Origin: an uncultured Lachnospiraceae bacterium
Lineage (GTDB): Bacteria > Bacillota > Clostridia > Lachnospirales > Lachnospiraceae
Assembly: GCA_910585765.1 (NCBI GenBank)
Contig: CAJUES010000001.1
Span: 1-64,000, forward strand
Reading direction: 5' to 3'
Length of the DNA stretch: 64,000 nt
Positions 27,728-37,574 of this stretch are shown here, in pieces; positions within the stretch are counted from its first letter, which is position 1; each line of letters starts with the position of its first letter. Made by a program: the position numbers and the translations under genes. The notes under the pieces are model-generated. The model made no database searches. It saw only the letters and a program-made list of their open reading frames with translations, and was not told the origin of the DNA.

Positions 27728-28420
27728 ATGGGAAAAAAGGTTTTGGTGGTAGACGATGAGAAGCTGATCGTGAAGGGACTGCGCTTTAGTCTGGAACAGG
27801 ATGACATGGAGGTCGAGTGCGCTTACGACGGTGAGGAGGCGCTCGAGATGGCAAAGAACAAGAAGTATGACATCATTTTGCTGGATATCATGCTTCCCAA
27901 ACTGACAGGGCTGGAGGTGTGCCAGCAGATCAGGGAATTTTCGGATGTACCGGTCATCATGCTCACCGCAAAGGGCGAGGATATGGACAAGATATTCGGG
28001 CTGGAGTACGGGGCAGACGACTACATCACCAAACCGTTCAACATTCTCGAGGTCAAGGCGAGGATCAAGGCGATCATGCGCAGAACAGGTTCAAAGGTAA
28101 AGGAACCGGCTGAGAAAAAGGCGCAGGTCATAGAGGCCGGAGATCTGCGGCTCGACTGTGAGGGGAGGCGTCTCCACGTCAGCGGGAGGGAGGTCAACCT
28201 CACAGCCAAGGAATTTGACGTCCTCGAACTTCTCGTGCTCAACCCGAACAAAGTCTACGGCAGGGAGAACCTGCTAAAGCTTGTGTGGGGAGAGGATTAT
28301 CCGGGCGATGTCAGGACAGTGGACGTGCATATCAGGAGACTGCGCGAAAAGATCGAACCAAACCCAAGTGAACCCAAATACGTCCACACCAAGTGGGGCG
28401 TAGGGTACTATTATAAATAG
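27728..28420 (+). CDS. OmpR/WalR-type response regulator
   Basis: 230 residues. The receiver domain has Asp9-Asp10, phospho-acceptor Asp53 (LLDIMLP), Thr80 and Lys102 (TKPF). The winged-helix effector domain spans about 135-230 (NLTAKEFDVLELL, VDVHIRRLREKIE, WGVGYYYK). Together with the kinase 53 bases downstream it forms a two-component system. The domain order and sequence style resemble WalR/PhoP, but the regulon cannot be inferred. It lies between comEA and comEC, so control of competence or cell-envelope genes is possible. Confidence 0.9.
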   Translation: MGKKVLVVDDEKLIVKGLRFSLEQDDMEVECAYDGEEALEMAKNKKYDIILLDIMLPKLTGLEVCQQIREFSDVPVIMLTAKGEDMDKIFGLEYGADDYITKPFNILEVKARIKAIMRRTGSKVKEPAEKKAQVIEAGDLRLDCEGRRLHVSGREVNLTAKEFDVLELLVLNPNKVYGRENLLKLVWGEDYPGDVRTVDVHIRRLREKIEPNPSEPKYVHTKWGVGYYYK

Positions 28421-28473
28421 ATGTGGGAGCTGTAAAGAGACGGCAGTGTCTTTATGGTTAGTAGGAGATAAAA

Positions 28474-29928
28474 GTGGCAAAACTTTGGGGAAAGATCAAA
28501 AACGGAAAAATAGTCACGAGTTTCAGGAGCTTAAAGACGAGGATATTCTGTATCATCATGGCGGCGGGGATCGTTCCCTGCGTCGTGCTCCATGTCGGCA
28601 TACTGGAGCGGTATCTGGACAACACGATCGCGACGAGGACGACGGAGGTGCAGACGCAGGTGCGGATCATCGCGGATCATCTGATCACGTACAATTACAT
28701 GTTCGACAACAGCAACGATGTGGTCAACGCGGAGCTGTTGCAGCTGTCAAACCTTTATGACGGGCGCGTGCTGATCATTGACGGCGGTCTCAAGATCATC
28801 AAGGACACCTACGCAGTCAGCGAGGGAAAGACGCTGATCTCCGAGGCGATCATCAGGTGCCTCAAGGGTGAGGGCGCCTCCAACAGTCTCAAGGATGCGG
28901 GCTATATCGAGATCATCGTTCCCATAGAGGAGAAGCGTGAGGACAAGCCGCGCGTTGTCGGGGCGATGCTCACCAGCGTGTCGGCGGACAGTATCATCAA
29001 CGGTTACGAGTATATACAGAGCCGGGCTATTTTGCTGGAGATCGTTGCGATGGTGGTCATATTCGGCTTTGCCCTTCTGGTGAGCCGCAAGATGCTCAAA
29101 CCCTTTGAGAAGATCACGGATGCGATCAACGATGTGAAGAATGGATTTACCGACGAGGAGATCAGCGTCACGGACTATGTGGAGACAGAACATATCGGGG
29201 ATGCCTTCAACCAGATGATGGGCAGGATGAAAGTGCTCGATGATTCCAGGCAGGAATTTGTGTCCAATGTGTCCCATGAGCTGAAGACACCGCTTGCCTC
29301 GATGAAGGTGCTGGCGGATTCCCTGCTCACGCAGCGGGATGTCCCGGCGGAGCTGTACCGCGAGTTTATGACGGACATTGCGGAGGAGATCGACCGGGAG
29401 AACAAGATCATCACGGATCTGCTGTCGCTTGTGAAGATGACGAGGACGTCGACAGACATCAATGTCGAGGAGGTGGACATCAACGCGGTCCTCGAGCTCC
29501 TGCTAAAGCGGCTGGGACCCATCGCATCGCGCGCGGAGGTCAAGCTGATCTTCGAGAGCCGCAGACCGGTGAGCGCGGAGGTGGATGAGGTCAAGCTGAC
29601 ACTGGCACTGTCAAACCTGGTCGAAAACGGCATCAAATACAACAACAGAGGCGGCTGGGTGAAAGTGATCCTGGACGCGGATCATCAGTATTTTACGGTG
29701 GAGGTGTCCGACTCCGGGGCAGGGATTCCGCAGGAGTCGATCGAACACATCTATGAGCGCTTCTACAGGGTGGACAAATCCCACTCAAAAGAGATCGGAG
29801 GGACCGGGCTGGGGCTTGCGATCACAAGGAGCGCGATACTCAGACACCGCGGATCGATCACGGTGAACAGTGAGGAGGGGGTGGGGACTGTCTTTACAGT
29901 CAAGATACCGCTCACCTACATCGCGTAA
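28474..29928 (+). CDS. Membrane sensor histidine kinase (HAMP, HisKA)
   Basis: 484 residues from GTG 28474, preceded by AGGAG. Membrane helices at about 23-42 and 186-204 flank an extracellular sensor of some 140 residues. A HAMP domain follows (about 205-255), then HisKA with His268 in VSHELKTPLAS, and the ATPase domain with N box NLVENGIKYN, G1 DSGAGIP and G2 GGTGLGLAI. No PAS domain is present between HAMP and HisKA, unlike WalK. It should phosphorylate the regulator encoded upstream. Confidence 0.9.
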   Translation: MAKLWGKIKNGKIVTSFRSLKTRIFCIIMAAGIVPCVVLHVGILERYLDNTIATRTTEVQTQVRIIADHLITYNYMFDNSNDVVNAELLQLSNLYDGRVLIIDGGLKIIKDTYAVSEGKTLISEAIIRCLKGEGASNSLKDAGYIEIIVPIEEKREDKPRVVGAMLTSVSADSIINGYEYIQSRAILLEIVAMVVIFGFALLVSRKMLKPFEKITDAINDVKNGFTDEEISVTDYVETEHIGDAFNQMMGRMKVLDDSRQEFVSNVSHELKTPLASMKVLADSLLTQRDVPAELYREFMTDIAEEIDRENKIITDLLSLVKMTRTSTDINVEEVDINAVLELLLKRLGPIASRAEVKLIFESRRPVSAEVDEVKLTLALSNLVENGIKYNNRGGWVKVILDADHQYFTVEVSDSGAGIPQESIEHIYERFYRVDKSHSKEIGGTGLGLAITRSAILRHRGSITVNSEEGVGTVFTVKIPLTYIA

Positions 29929-29984
29929 GGACCGTGCGGACTTGTCCGAACGTAAAATGAATCAATAGAAGGAAAGGCGTATAT

Positions 29985-30932
29985 ATGAATCAAAAGCCTT
30001 TAAAAAGATGTCACAAGGTGCTGTTCCTGTTGGGGCTGATGCAGCTTCTGGCTGTCCTGCTGGCAGGGTGCAGCAGTGAGGAGCCGCAGGGAACACCGAT
30101 CGACATCTCTTATCTGAATAAAAATGAGACAAAGCTTGTGACGGAGACGCACTACCTCACAAGCACGGATACGAAGGATATGATCGTGGAGGTGCTGACG
30201 CTGCTGTGCTCGGTGCCGGACAACAAGGAATTGAAGGCGACACTCACAAGCGGGATCAACGTTATCACCTATTCCTACGACGGGGAGCAGGTGATCGTTT
30301 CGCTCGGGGAGAAATACAGGGAGCTTTCGCGGACGACGGAGGTGTTGACGCGGGCGGCGCTCGTCAGGAGCCTCACGAACATACCGGAGGTCAACTATGT
30401 GATGCTCACGGTAAACGGGGAGTCGCTGACAGATATGTCGGGAAATGCCATCGGGATCATGACGTCGGATATGTTTGTGAACAATGCCGGCGCGCAGGTG
30501 GAGACGGTGGACAGCACAGTGACGCTGCGGCTGTACTTTGCTAACGAGGAGGGCAGCGGGCTGGTGGCAGTCAACAGGGAGCTTGCGCACAATGCGGATG
30601 TGTCCAACGTGCCGATGGAAAAACTGGTGGTGGAGCAGCTGATCAGCGGACCTGTGAACGGAGAGACCTGGCCGACGATCAGTCCGGACACGAAGCTTGT
30701 CAACATCACGGTCAGGGACAATATCTGTTATCTGACCTTTGACAGCGCGATACTCACGGCGGTCAACAATGTGACGACGGATGTGACGATCTACTCGATC
30801 GTCAACTCCCTCGTGGAGCTGAGCAACATCAACAAAGTACAGATATCCATCGACGGAAACAAGGACGGGAAGTTTCGGGATAAATATGAGGCTTCCACTG
30901 TGTTTGAGCGCAATCTGTCGCTCGTCAACTGA
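29985..30932 (+). CDS. GerMN-domain lipoprotein
   Basis: 315 residues. The signal peptide ends in lipobox L-A-G-C near residue 29. Two GerMN-like modules follow (NVITYSYDGEQVIVSLGEKYRELS near 90 and KLVNITVRDNICYLTFDSAI near 245). GerM proteins act in sporulation and germination or cell-wall remodelling. Linked to the two-component pair 57 bases upstream and to comEC 25 bases downstream, it may be the sensed or regulated envelope component (inference). Confidence 0.8.
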   Translation: MNQKPLKRCHKVLFLLGLMQLLAVLLAGCSSEEPQGTPIDISYLNKNETKLVTETHYLTSTDTKDMIVEVLTLLCSVPDNKELKATLTSGINVITYSYDGEQVIVSLGEKYRELSRTTEVLTRAALVRSLTNIPEVNYVMLTVNGESLTDMSGNAIGIMTSDMFVNNAGAQVETVDSTVTLRLYFANEEGSGLVAVNRELAHNADVSNVPMEKLVVEQLISGPVNGETWPTISPDTKLVNITVRDNICYLTFDSAILTAVNNVTTDVTIYSIVNSLVELSNINKVQISIDGNKDGKFRDKYEASTVFERNLSLVN

Positions 30933-30956
30933 CCTGGGCAGGAAGGAAAATGATTA

Positions 30957-33245
30957 ATGAGAAGACCACTGTGCTGCGTCTGCGTGGCATTTGTGGCGAC
31001 TGTGTTCTTGTATCTACAATGCAACCCGCTGCCGGGAGTGGTGCAGGACTGCACGGAAGGTGAGCGGATCACCCTGTTTGGGGAAGTGTGCAAAAAGGAA
31101 TACCAGAGTGGTTATCAGGGGAAAACGCTGGTGATCCGGCTGGAGAATGTCCAGAGATGGTGCCCTGGCATGGGGCAGGACGGGCAGCAGGCGGTGAGGG
31201 GGGATGTGATCTGTTACGTCGGTGTGGACACGGATCTGGTCGAGCCCAAAGCCGGGAGCACGATCGCTGTGGAGGGCGAGGTGTCTTATTTTGGCGAGGC
31301 GCGTAATCCGGGCGCTTTTGACGCACAGGCGTATTATCGGATCCTCGGCGTGGATTTCAGGCTTTACAAGGCAGAAATACGCACGCAGAGCAGCAGGTAT
31401 TCCGTGTATCACGAGAGCCTGTATCAGCTCAGGCGCCACTTTGAGGAAATATTTGACAGGGTGCTCGCGCCGAAGGACGCATCGATCATGAAGGCGGTCC
31501 TCCTTGGCAGCAAGTCGGAGCTTGACGCACAGAGCAGGCAGCTTTTTCAGAAAAGCGGCATAGCACATATCCTGGCGATCTCGGGTCTCCATATCACGAT
31601 GCTGGGCATGGGGCTCTATAAACTGCTGGGCAGATCGGGCATTCCGCAGGCAGTCTGTGCGGTCGTGTCCGTCGGGCTGATGATCGCTTACGGGGATATG
31701 GTCGGCATGAGCAGTTCGGCGTACAGGGCGGTGTTCATGTTCGGCATGCAGCTTGCGGCACAGATGCTGCGCCGGACGTACGACATGCTCACCGCACTTG
31801 CGCTTGCGGCGATGCTGATCCTGCTCGAGCAGCCGCTGTATTTGTATCATGCCGGATTTTTGCTCTCCTTCGGGGCGATTCTCGGTGCAGGGTGTCTGTC
31901 GGATGTTGTGAAGCCTCAAACGTGCGGGCGCGGGAAGCACCTGACACAGAGGGCGGCACTGTCGCTGTGCGGGAGTCTCAGCATCTTTCTGGTGCATTTT
32001 CCGATCATGCTGTGCGTGTATTATGAATTTCCGGTGTACTCGTTCCTGCTGAATCTGGTGGTCATACCTGCCATGTCCTTTCTGATGGCAGCGGGGCTTT
32101 TGTGCCTCGGCGCGGGAAGTCTGCCGGCGGCGCTGGGATTTGGCGTGGCCAGGGGGATGGGGTGCGTGTGCCATGCGCTGCTCTCGGCGTTTGAATGGCT
32201 GTGTGCGATGTCGCTGAAACTGCCGTTTGCGAACTGGATTGTGGGAAGGCCGAAGGACTGGAGGATATACGCGTACGGCGCGGTGATCCTGTTTCTGTAT
32301 GCGGCACATCACTACGGTAAACACCTGTCAAAGGGGGCGGCGTGCGGCAGGCGGGGGATCGACGTGGGATTGCCGCTGCCCCTGCGCTATATGACGGTGC
32401 TCGCAGCGATCCTTCTGATCAGCAGTTCGCCGGTTGACGGCGTGGCGATGACCTTTCTGGATGTGGGGCAGGGGGACTGCATCTGGATCGGGAGCGCGGG
32501 GGGAGAGTACTTTCTGGTGGACGGAGGGAGCACATCTGAGAGTAAGACCGGAGCGTATACGATCGTCCCGTACCTGAAATATATGGGCGTTTCGAGACTG
32601 GATGCGGTGTTTCTGACACACCTTGACAGCGATCATACATCCGGGGTGATGGAGCTGCTCGAGAGCGGCGGCGCAGGCATGGAGATCGGCATCAGCCGGA
32701 TCTGCATATCCGGGGCGGTCATCGAGGATGAGGCGTACGGGAAACTGGCAGCATTGTGCGGGATGAGAGGGATACCGATCTACCGTCTGCGGGCTGGCGA
32801 CAGGATCGAGGCAGACGGACTTGCGTTCGAGGTACTCCACCCGCAGGAAGATTACGACGCGGATTCCCGCAATGCGTACTCCCTTGTCATGAAGCTTGAG
32901 ACCAGCGACCATGTCACGGCGCTGCTGACAGGTGATGTCGAGTCCGACGGGGAGCGTGCTGCGGCGGGAAGGCTCTGCGGGACGACTGATTTTGCAGGTG
33001 TCGACATTTACAAGGCGGCGCATCATGGTTCGAGGTACTCTAACACGGAAGAGCTGATAGCGCTGGCGGAGCCAAAGCTTGCTGTCATATCGTGCGGGCG
33101 GGACAACCGCTATGGGCACCCGCACGCGGAGACGCTCGAAATATTCAGACAGATGGGGAGTGACATCAGGATGACACAGGACACAGGAGCCATTATGATA
33201 AAAATAAAAAACGGAAAATACGAGGTGGAAAATTATATCAGATGA
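30957..33245 (+). CDS. comEC: ComEC/Rec2 DNA uptake channel
   Basis: 762 residues, full length. The N-terminal soluble domain (about 25-160, DUF4131-like) leads to the membrane channel with the competence motif AHILAISGLHITMLG, then a C-terminal metallo-beta-lactamase domain with FLDVGQGDC, THLDSDHTSG and KAAHHGSRYSN. It moves single-stranded DNA across the membrane, and the MBL domain is proposed to degrade the other strand. Together with comEA it suggests at least a partial competence system; no comEB or pilus genes are in the window. An AGGAAGG site precedes the ATG. Confidence 0.92.
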   Translation: MRRPLCCVCVAFVATVFLYLQCNPLPGVVQDCTEGERITLFGEVCKKEYQSGYQGKTLVIRLENVQRWCPGMGQDGQQAVRGDVICYVGVDTDLVEPKAGSTIAVEGEVSYFGEARNPGAFDAQAYYRILGVDFRLYKAEIRTQSSRYSVYHESLYQLRRHFEEIFDRVLAPKDASIMKAVLLGSKSELDAQSRQLFQKSGIAHILAISGLHITMLGMGLYKLLGRSGIPQAVCAVVSVGLMIAYGDMVGMSSSAYRAVFMFGMQLAAQMLRRTYDMLTALALAAMLILLEQPLYLYHAGFLLSFGAILGAGCLSDVVKPQTCGRGKHLTQRAALSLCGSLSIFLVHFPIMLCVYYEFPVYSFLLNLVVIPAMSFLMAAGLLCLGAGSLPAALGFGVARGMGCVCHALLSAFEWLCAMSLKLPFANWIVGRPKDWRIYAYGAVILFLYAAHHYGKHLSKGAACGRRGIDVGLPLPLRYMTVLAAILLISSSPVDGVAMTFLDVGQGDCIWIGSAGGEYFLVDGGSTSESKTGAYTIVPYLKYMGVSRLDAVFLTHLDSDHTSGVMELLESGGAGMEIGISRICISGAVIEDEAYGKLAALCGMRGIPIYRLRAGDRIEADGLAFEVLHPQEDYDADSRNAYSLVMKLETSDHVTALLTGDVESDGERAAAGRLCGTTDFAGVDIYKAAHHGSRYSNTEELIALAEPKLAVISCGRDNRYGHPHAETLEIFRQMGSDIRMTQDTGAIMIKIKNGKYEVENYIR

Positions 33246-33309
33246 AGAGGAAACATAAGTACGGATTCGGTCACTGTTATAGGATTTAGTGGAAGTAAGG
33301 GATAGCGGA

Positions 33310-34290
33310 ATGAAAAGGATAGCACAGGACATCAGGAACGGTCAGCTGGGCAATCTCTACCTGTTGTACGGGGAGGAGGCATATCTGCGCAGGCAGTACC
33401 GCGACAAACTGAAAGCGGCGCTGGTTCCGCAGGAGGACGCCATGAACTGCAGCGTGTACTCCGGCAAGGACATCAACGCGAATGAAGTCGTTGACCTGGC
33501 GGGAACGATGCCCTTTTTTGCGGAGCGCAGGGTGGTCATCGTCGAGAACAGCGGCTGGTTCAAGAGCGGAAATGACCAGATCGCAGCACTCGTCAAATCG
33601 CTTCCGGACACCACCTGCATGATCTTTGTGGAGGCGGAGGTCGACAAGCGCGGCAAGCTCTTCAAGGCAGTCACGGCGAACGGCTGCGCGGCGCTCTGTG
33701 AGATGCAGGACGAGGCGACACTCAGAAAATGGGTGATGGGACTGCTGAAAAAGGAGAACAAGACGATCACACCCGACGCGCTCAATCTCCTGCTGGACAA
33801 GACCGGCACGAACATGGAGAACATCAGGCGGGAGGTGGAGAAGCTCGTCTGCTACAGGTACTATGAGGACGGGATCACAGCCGCCGATGTGGAGGAACTG
33901 TGTATCGTCCAGATACAGAACCAGATCTTTGACATGGTGGAGGCAGTCGCACAGAAAAAGCAGAAACAGGCGTTGGGGCTGTATTACAACCTGCTTGCCC
34001 TGAAGGAAGCACCCATGAAGATACTGGCGCTGACCGCACGGCAGTTTCATATGCTGCTGCAGGTAAAGGAGATGAAGTCAAAGGGATACCAGGAGAGCGA
34101 TATCGCCAGACAGACAGGGCTCAACCCCTATTTCCTGAAAAAGAAGTATATCCCGCAGGCGGCACAGTTCAAGCTGCCGCAGCTTGAGGCTGCCCTCCGG
34201 ACCTGCGTGGAGGCGGAGGAAAACATCAAGACAGGGCGCATGTCCGACATGCTCAGCGTTGAGCTTATCATAGTAAGCCTGAGTGCATAA
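33310..34290 (+). CDS. holA: DNA polymerase III delta subunit
   Basis: 326 residues. The N-terminal LGNLYLLYGEEAYLRRQYRDKL is the delta AAA+ domain without Walker A, as usual. The central part (ENIRREVEKLVCY) and the helical collar (LARQFHMLLQVKEMKSKGYQ-like) also match. Delta opens the beta clamp in the clamp loader. ATG 33310 was preferred to GTG 33289 because related proteins begin with an MKxIxxDI start. It follows comEC by 64 bases, the common Firmicutes order. Confidence 0.92.
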   Translation: MKRIAQDIRNGQLGNLYLLYGEEAYLRRQYRDKLKAALVPQEDAMNCSVYSGKDINANEVVDLAGTMPFFAERRVVIVENSGWFKSGNDQIAALVKSLPDTTCMIFVEAEVDKRGKLFKAVTANGCAALCEMQDEATLRKWVMGLLKKENKTITPDALNLLLDKTGTNMENIRREVEKLVCYRYYEDGITAADVEELCIVQIQNQIFDMVEAVAQKKQKQALGLYYNLLALKEAPMKILALTARQFHMLLQVKEMKSKGYQESDIARQTGLNPYFLKKKYIPQAAQFKLPQLEAALRTCVEAEENIKTGRMSDMLSVELIIVSLSA

Positions 34291-34383
34291 TAAGCCTGAG
34301 ATCACAGTGTTGATGCGGTATCGCGTGATCGGGGATTTCGCGCAGGCAGGTGATTATAGCAGGGATAAGAAGGAGGGGAAAAT

Positions 34384-34557
34384 ATGATGCCAAAGGATCC
34401 GGTGATGCTGTTGAGCTACATGAATCTCAAGCTCAGGGACTTTTATCCGAGTCTCCCGGCGTTCTGTGAGGACACGGGTGAGGACATGGATCAGATCGTG
34501 GATAAACTGAGCCAGATCGACTACCATTACGACAGAGAAAAAAATCAGTTTGTGTGA
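34384..34557 (+). CDS. DUF4250 micro-protein
   Basis: 57 residues: starts MMPKDPVMLLSYMNLKLRDF and ends NQFV. The pattern (PKDPVxLLSYxNxKLRDFY, then IDYxYDxxxNQF) is that of DUF4250, a small clostridial protein of unknown function often found near holA. A strong AAGGAGGGG site precedes the ATG by six bases. The stop (TGA 34555-34557) lies 32 bases before the ABC binding-protein start. Confidence 0.85.
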   Translation: MMPKDPVMLLSYMNLKLRDFYPSLPAFCEDTGEDMDQIVDKLSQIDYHYDREKNQFV

Positions 34558-34589
34558 GGTATGACATTGAGAGCGGAGGCAGTGAGGAG

Positions 34590-35687
34590 ATGAAAAGAAA
34601 TAGCATGAGAGGAAGGATGATTCCCCTATTGGCGGCAGTGCTGCTGCTGCAGGGGTGCGCGGCTGCAGACGCCGGGACTGACATTAGTGCGGCGGCAGGT
34701 GCTGTGGAGGGACACAGTGAGGAGGGCGCAAGGAGTACGATACTGGATGAAAAGATGGAGAGGGAAGCGCAGGAGGCGGATGGGACTTGTCAGGATCCGG
34801 GTGGCGGAGTCACATTTACAGACGATATCGGCAGGACTGTCACGGTGGAGCGTCATGACAGGGTAGTCACCATGATCGGCAGCTTTACGGACATATGGCT
34901 GCTCGCCGGCGGCGAGGTGGTGGGGGCTGCCAACGATTCGTGGGACAGCTTTGACCTGGATCTGGGCGCCGATGTCATAAATATCGGTTCCCATGTGGAG
35001 CCGGATATCGAGAAGATTATTGCCGCGGAACCGGATCTGGTCATCGCGAGCGCGAACACGGACGCGGATATCAAGATGGAAAAACTGCTCGCGGATTCAG
35101 GCATCACAGTGGCATACTTCTCAGTGTCCAACTTCAATGAATATCTGAACATGCTGGAGATCTGCACAGACATCACCGGGCGCAAAGACCTTTATGCCCA
35201 GAACGGCACAGCGGTGCAGGAGCAGGTTGAGGCGGCGCGAAAGCGCGTCAATCAGCGAAACCTCGAGGGAAAGGAGGCACCCAGGATCGTGTTCCTGCGT
35301 GCCAGCGCATCGAGTGTCAGGGCGAAGGGAAGCTATGGGAATGTCGGTGGGGAGATGCTTGCCGATCTGGGCTGCATCAATATCGCGGATGACGACGACA
35401 GCCTGCTCGACGACCTCAGCATGGAGGCGGTCATTGCTGCCGATCCGGACTTTATATTCGTGACGACACAGGGAAAGGATGCCGATGCAGTGCGGCAGAA
35501 CATCGAGGAGACGCTGTTAGATAACCCTGCGTGGAACGCGCTCTCCGCAGTGAAAAACGGCAGATATTTCCTGCTTGAGAAGGAGCTGTACAATCTCAAG
35601 CCAAACGCGAGGTGGGGGGAGGCGTACCAGAAGCTTGCGGACATCCTGTACGGCAAAGCGGCAGATGACCCTCAGCAGAAAAAGTAA
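34590..35687 (+). CDS. Iron/siderophore/cobalamin-type ABC solute-binding lipoprotein
   Basis: 365 residues from ATG 34590 (GGAGG about ten bases upstream). Lipobox L-Q-G-C near residue 24, a low-complexity linker, then the periplasmic-binding fold of the FecB/BtuF family: VTFTDDIGRTVTVERHDRVV, EPDIEKIIAAEPDLVIAS, and a late PDFIFVTTQGK. It should capture a metal chelate or corrinoid outside the membrane. Its permease and ATPase are on the opposite strand and converge on it; the coding ends overlap by 16 bases. That split arrangement is unusual for this transporter class. Confidence 0.85.
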   Translation: MKRNSMRGRMIPLLAAVLLLQGCAAADAGTDISAAAGAVEGHSEEGARSTILDEKMEREAQEADGTCQDPGGGVTFTDDIGRTVTVERHDRVVTMIGSFTDIWLLAGGEVVGAANDSWDSFDLDLGADVINIGSHVEPDIEKIIAAEPDLVIASANTDADIKMEKLLADSGITVAYFSVSNFNEYLNMLEICTDITGRKDLYAQNGTAVQEQVEAARKRVNQRNLEGKEAPRIVFLRASASSVRAKGSYGNVGGEMLADLGCINIADDDDSLLDDLSMEAVIAADPDFIFVTTQGKDADAVRQNIEETLLDNPAWNALSAVKNGRYFLLEKELYNLKPNARWGEAYQKLADILYGKAADDPQQKK

Positions 35688-36430
35688 TACGTTCCCTCGG
35701 CGTCACAAAACGTCTTGATGCGGACATCAAAGACATCTTCGATGATATGCTGCTGCAGACACTCTTTCGGGGTTGCTGCGGCAGCTATTTTTCTGTCCTG
35801 CATGATGACGAGCGAGTCGGAGATGGCAAGCGCCTGCCCGATATCATGCAGGACGAGGATGACGGTCCTGCCCTGGTTTTTCAACTGCAGGATCATCTTC
35901 ATGAACTCGCGCTGTCCGCCCAGGTCAAGGTATGTGGTAGGCTCGTCGAGTACGATGTGATCACAGTCCTGCGCAAGCGTCATGGCGAAAAAGGCGCGCT
36001 GGCGGATCCCGCCGGACAGGGTGTCCGCACACTGTCCAGCATAGGGACTGACGTGTGCGAAGTCCATGGCGCTCTCCACGACCGCAATGTCTTTGGCGCT
36101 CTTCCTGCGCGAAAAACCCAGATGCGGAAATCTGCCGTGCTCGACGAGCGTTCTGACAGGCAGCGAGGGGATGATGGTGCGCACCTGCGGCAGAAAGGAG
36201 AGTCTGCGCGCGCGCTCCTTCAATGGCATGGCCAGATAGTCCGCGCCGTCCAGCGTGATCCTGCCCGACGTGACTTTCGAGGAGCCGTTGAGACACTGGA
36301 GCAGGGTTGTCTTGCCGCAGCCGTTTGGACCGATGACGGACGTGATCCTGCCTGACTGGAATGTCACGCTGATATCGTCCAGTATCGGGACAAGCCCGCA
36401 GCTGATGTCTACATGACTGAATTCAAGCAT
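35672..36430 (-). CDS. FecE/BtuD-type ABC ATPase
   Basis: 252 residues. Walker A GPNGCGKTT near 34, signature LSGGIRQRA near 138, Walker B HIVLDEPT near 158, and switch His in VLHDIGQA. This is the siderophore/haem/B12 importer class, energising the permease whose gene overlaps it by eight bases upstream. The 3' end overlaps the 3' end of the binding-protein gene on the other strand, so convergent transcripts would be complementary there. Confidence 0.9.
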   Translation of the reverse strand: MLEFSHVDISCGLVPILDDISVTFQSGRITSVIGPNGCGKTTLLQCLNGSSKVTSGRITLDGADYLAMPLKERARRLSFLPQVRTIIPSLPVRTLVEHGRFPHLGFSRRKSAKDIAVVESAMDFAHVSPYAGQCADTLSGGIRQRAFFAMTLAQDCDHIVLDEPTTYLDLGGQREFMKMILQLKNQGRTVILVLHDIGQALAISDSLVIMQDRKIAAAATPKECLQQHIIEDVFDVRIKTFCDAEGTYYFFC

Positions 36431-37409
36431 TGACTCTGCGCCCTCCTTTCTTTTTGAACAGCAGATACAGGAAAAACGGTCCGCCGATGAAGGACATCAG
36501 GACACCGGCAGGAAGCTCAAAGGGGGCAAACAGCACGCGCCCTAAGATATCGCACAGGAGCACGAAGCTGGCGCCGAGCAGGGCGGAGCACGGCAGTAAA
36601 TACCGGGCATCATTTCCGAAGAGCCTGCGGCAGATATGGGGAACGATCAGCCCCACAAAGCTCAGCAGCCCGGCGTAGCTGACCACACAGCCTGACAGGA
36701 CGCTCGACAGAACGAGCAGCGCCAGCCGCACAGGGATGACATTCAGACCGAGCGAGCGCGCGATATCGTCGCCGAGACTGAGCACGTTGAGCGGTCTTGT
36801 GAGGAACAGGCACAGCAAAAGCGCCGTGATCAGAGCGGCGGCGGGGAATTTCAGCTGATCGAAGGTGATCCCGGACAGGGAGCCGATCATAAAGGTTGTG
36901 AGATTGACAGCGATATCCGTGTCAAGGAGCTTGATGGTGTTGATGCCCGCGCCCAGAAAGCTTGACACGGTAATGCCTGCAAGGATGATGGTCGTGCGCG
37001 AGCTGTCGGCGAGGTACGCGAGCAGGAAGATGACAAGCGTGGTGGCGAGCGCGCCCGCAAAGGCAGCGGCGGGGACTGCCGATGTGTAGCTTCCGCCGAG
37101 CATCAGCGCGAGCATCACGGCAAATCCGGCGCCGGAGTTGACGCCGATCGTGTTCGGGCTTGCGAGGGAATTGTTCATGACGGTCTGCAGGATAACGCCG
37201 GCGGCGGCAAGCCCCATGCCGGCGAGACAGGCACCTGCCGCGCGCGGCAGGCGCACGGTGGTGACGAGTATATAGGCGGTTGAATTCCGCTCAAGCCCTG
37301 TCAGACACCGCAGGACACTGGCGGGGGAGAGCGGTACGCTCCCCAAAAGGATGCCTGCAAAGATACACAGGATCAGCAGCAGGACAAGGAACAATATTTT
37401 CTTTCGCAT
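36423..37409 (-). CDS. FecCD family ABC permease
   Basis: 328 residues with about nine or ten membrane helices. The pattern (TVRLPRAAGACLAGMGLAAAGVILQTVMNN early, SFVGLIVPHICRR late) is diagnostic for FecCD/BtuC permeases. It forms the homodimeric channel for the importer with the ATPase downstream. ATG 37409 was chosen for its CGGAGAG site; a GTG nine bases earlier is less likely. Two inverted repeats lie directly upstream (37480-37553) and may regulate it. Confidence 0.88.
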   Translation of the reverse strand: MRKKILFLVLLLILCIFAGILLGSVPLSPASVLRCLTGLERNSTAYILVTTVRLPRAAGACLAGMGLAAAGVILQTVMNNSLASPNTIGVNSGAGFAVMLALMLGGSYTSAVPAAAFAGALATTLVIFLLAYLADSSRTTIILAGITVSSFLGAGINTIKLLDTDIAVNLTTFMIGSLSGITFDQLKFPAAALITALLLCLFLTRPLNVLSLGDDIARSLGLNVIPVRLALLVLSSVLSGCVVSYAGLLSFVGLIVPHICRRLFGNDARYLLPCSALLGASFVLLCDILGRVLFAPFELPAGVLMSFIGGPFFLYLLFKKKGGRRVNA

Positions 37410-37479
37410 GGTGCACACTCTCCGTTATCGTGTTTTATCTGTTGGAAAACGCATCGCCTGATGCCGTTTTTGCCATATG

Positions 37480-37512
37480 ATACTCACGACAGATGAAATC
37501 TGCCGTGAGTAT
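37480..37512. repeat. Inverted repeat upstream of the ABC permease
   Basis: ATACTCACGACAGAT, loop GAA, ATCTGCCGTGAGTAT: 14 of 15 positions pair. It lies about 70 bases before the permease start. It could be an operator, an attenuator hairpin or a terminator; no T run follows on the minus strand. Confidence 0.5.
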
Positions 37513-37517
37513 AACTT

Positions 37518-37553
37518 TATACTGAGCGGTCAGTCTTTTCGACCGCCAGTATA
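37518..37553 (-). terminator. Inverted repeat after the deacetylase gene
   Basis: TATACTG-A-GCGGTC and GACCGC-CAGTATA face each other around a short loop. It lies 22 bases after the deacetylase stop on the minus strand and probably ends that transcript, although no strong T run follows. Confidence 0.45.
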
Positions 37554-37574
37554 ATAATGGCACATTTTCGGCGT

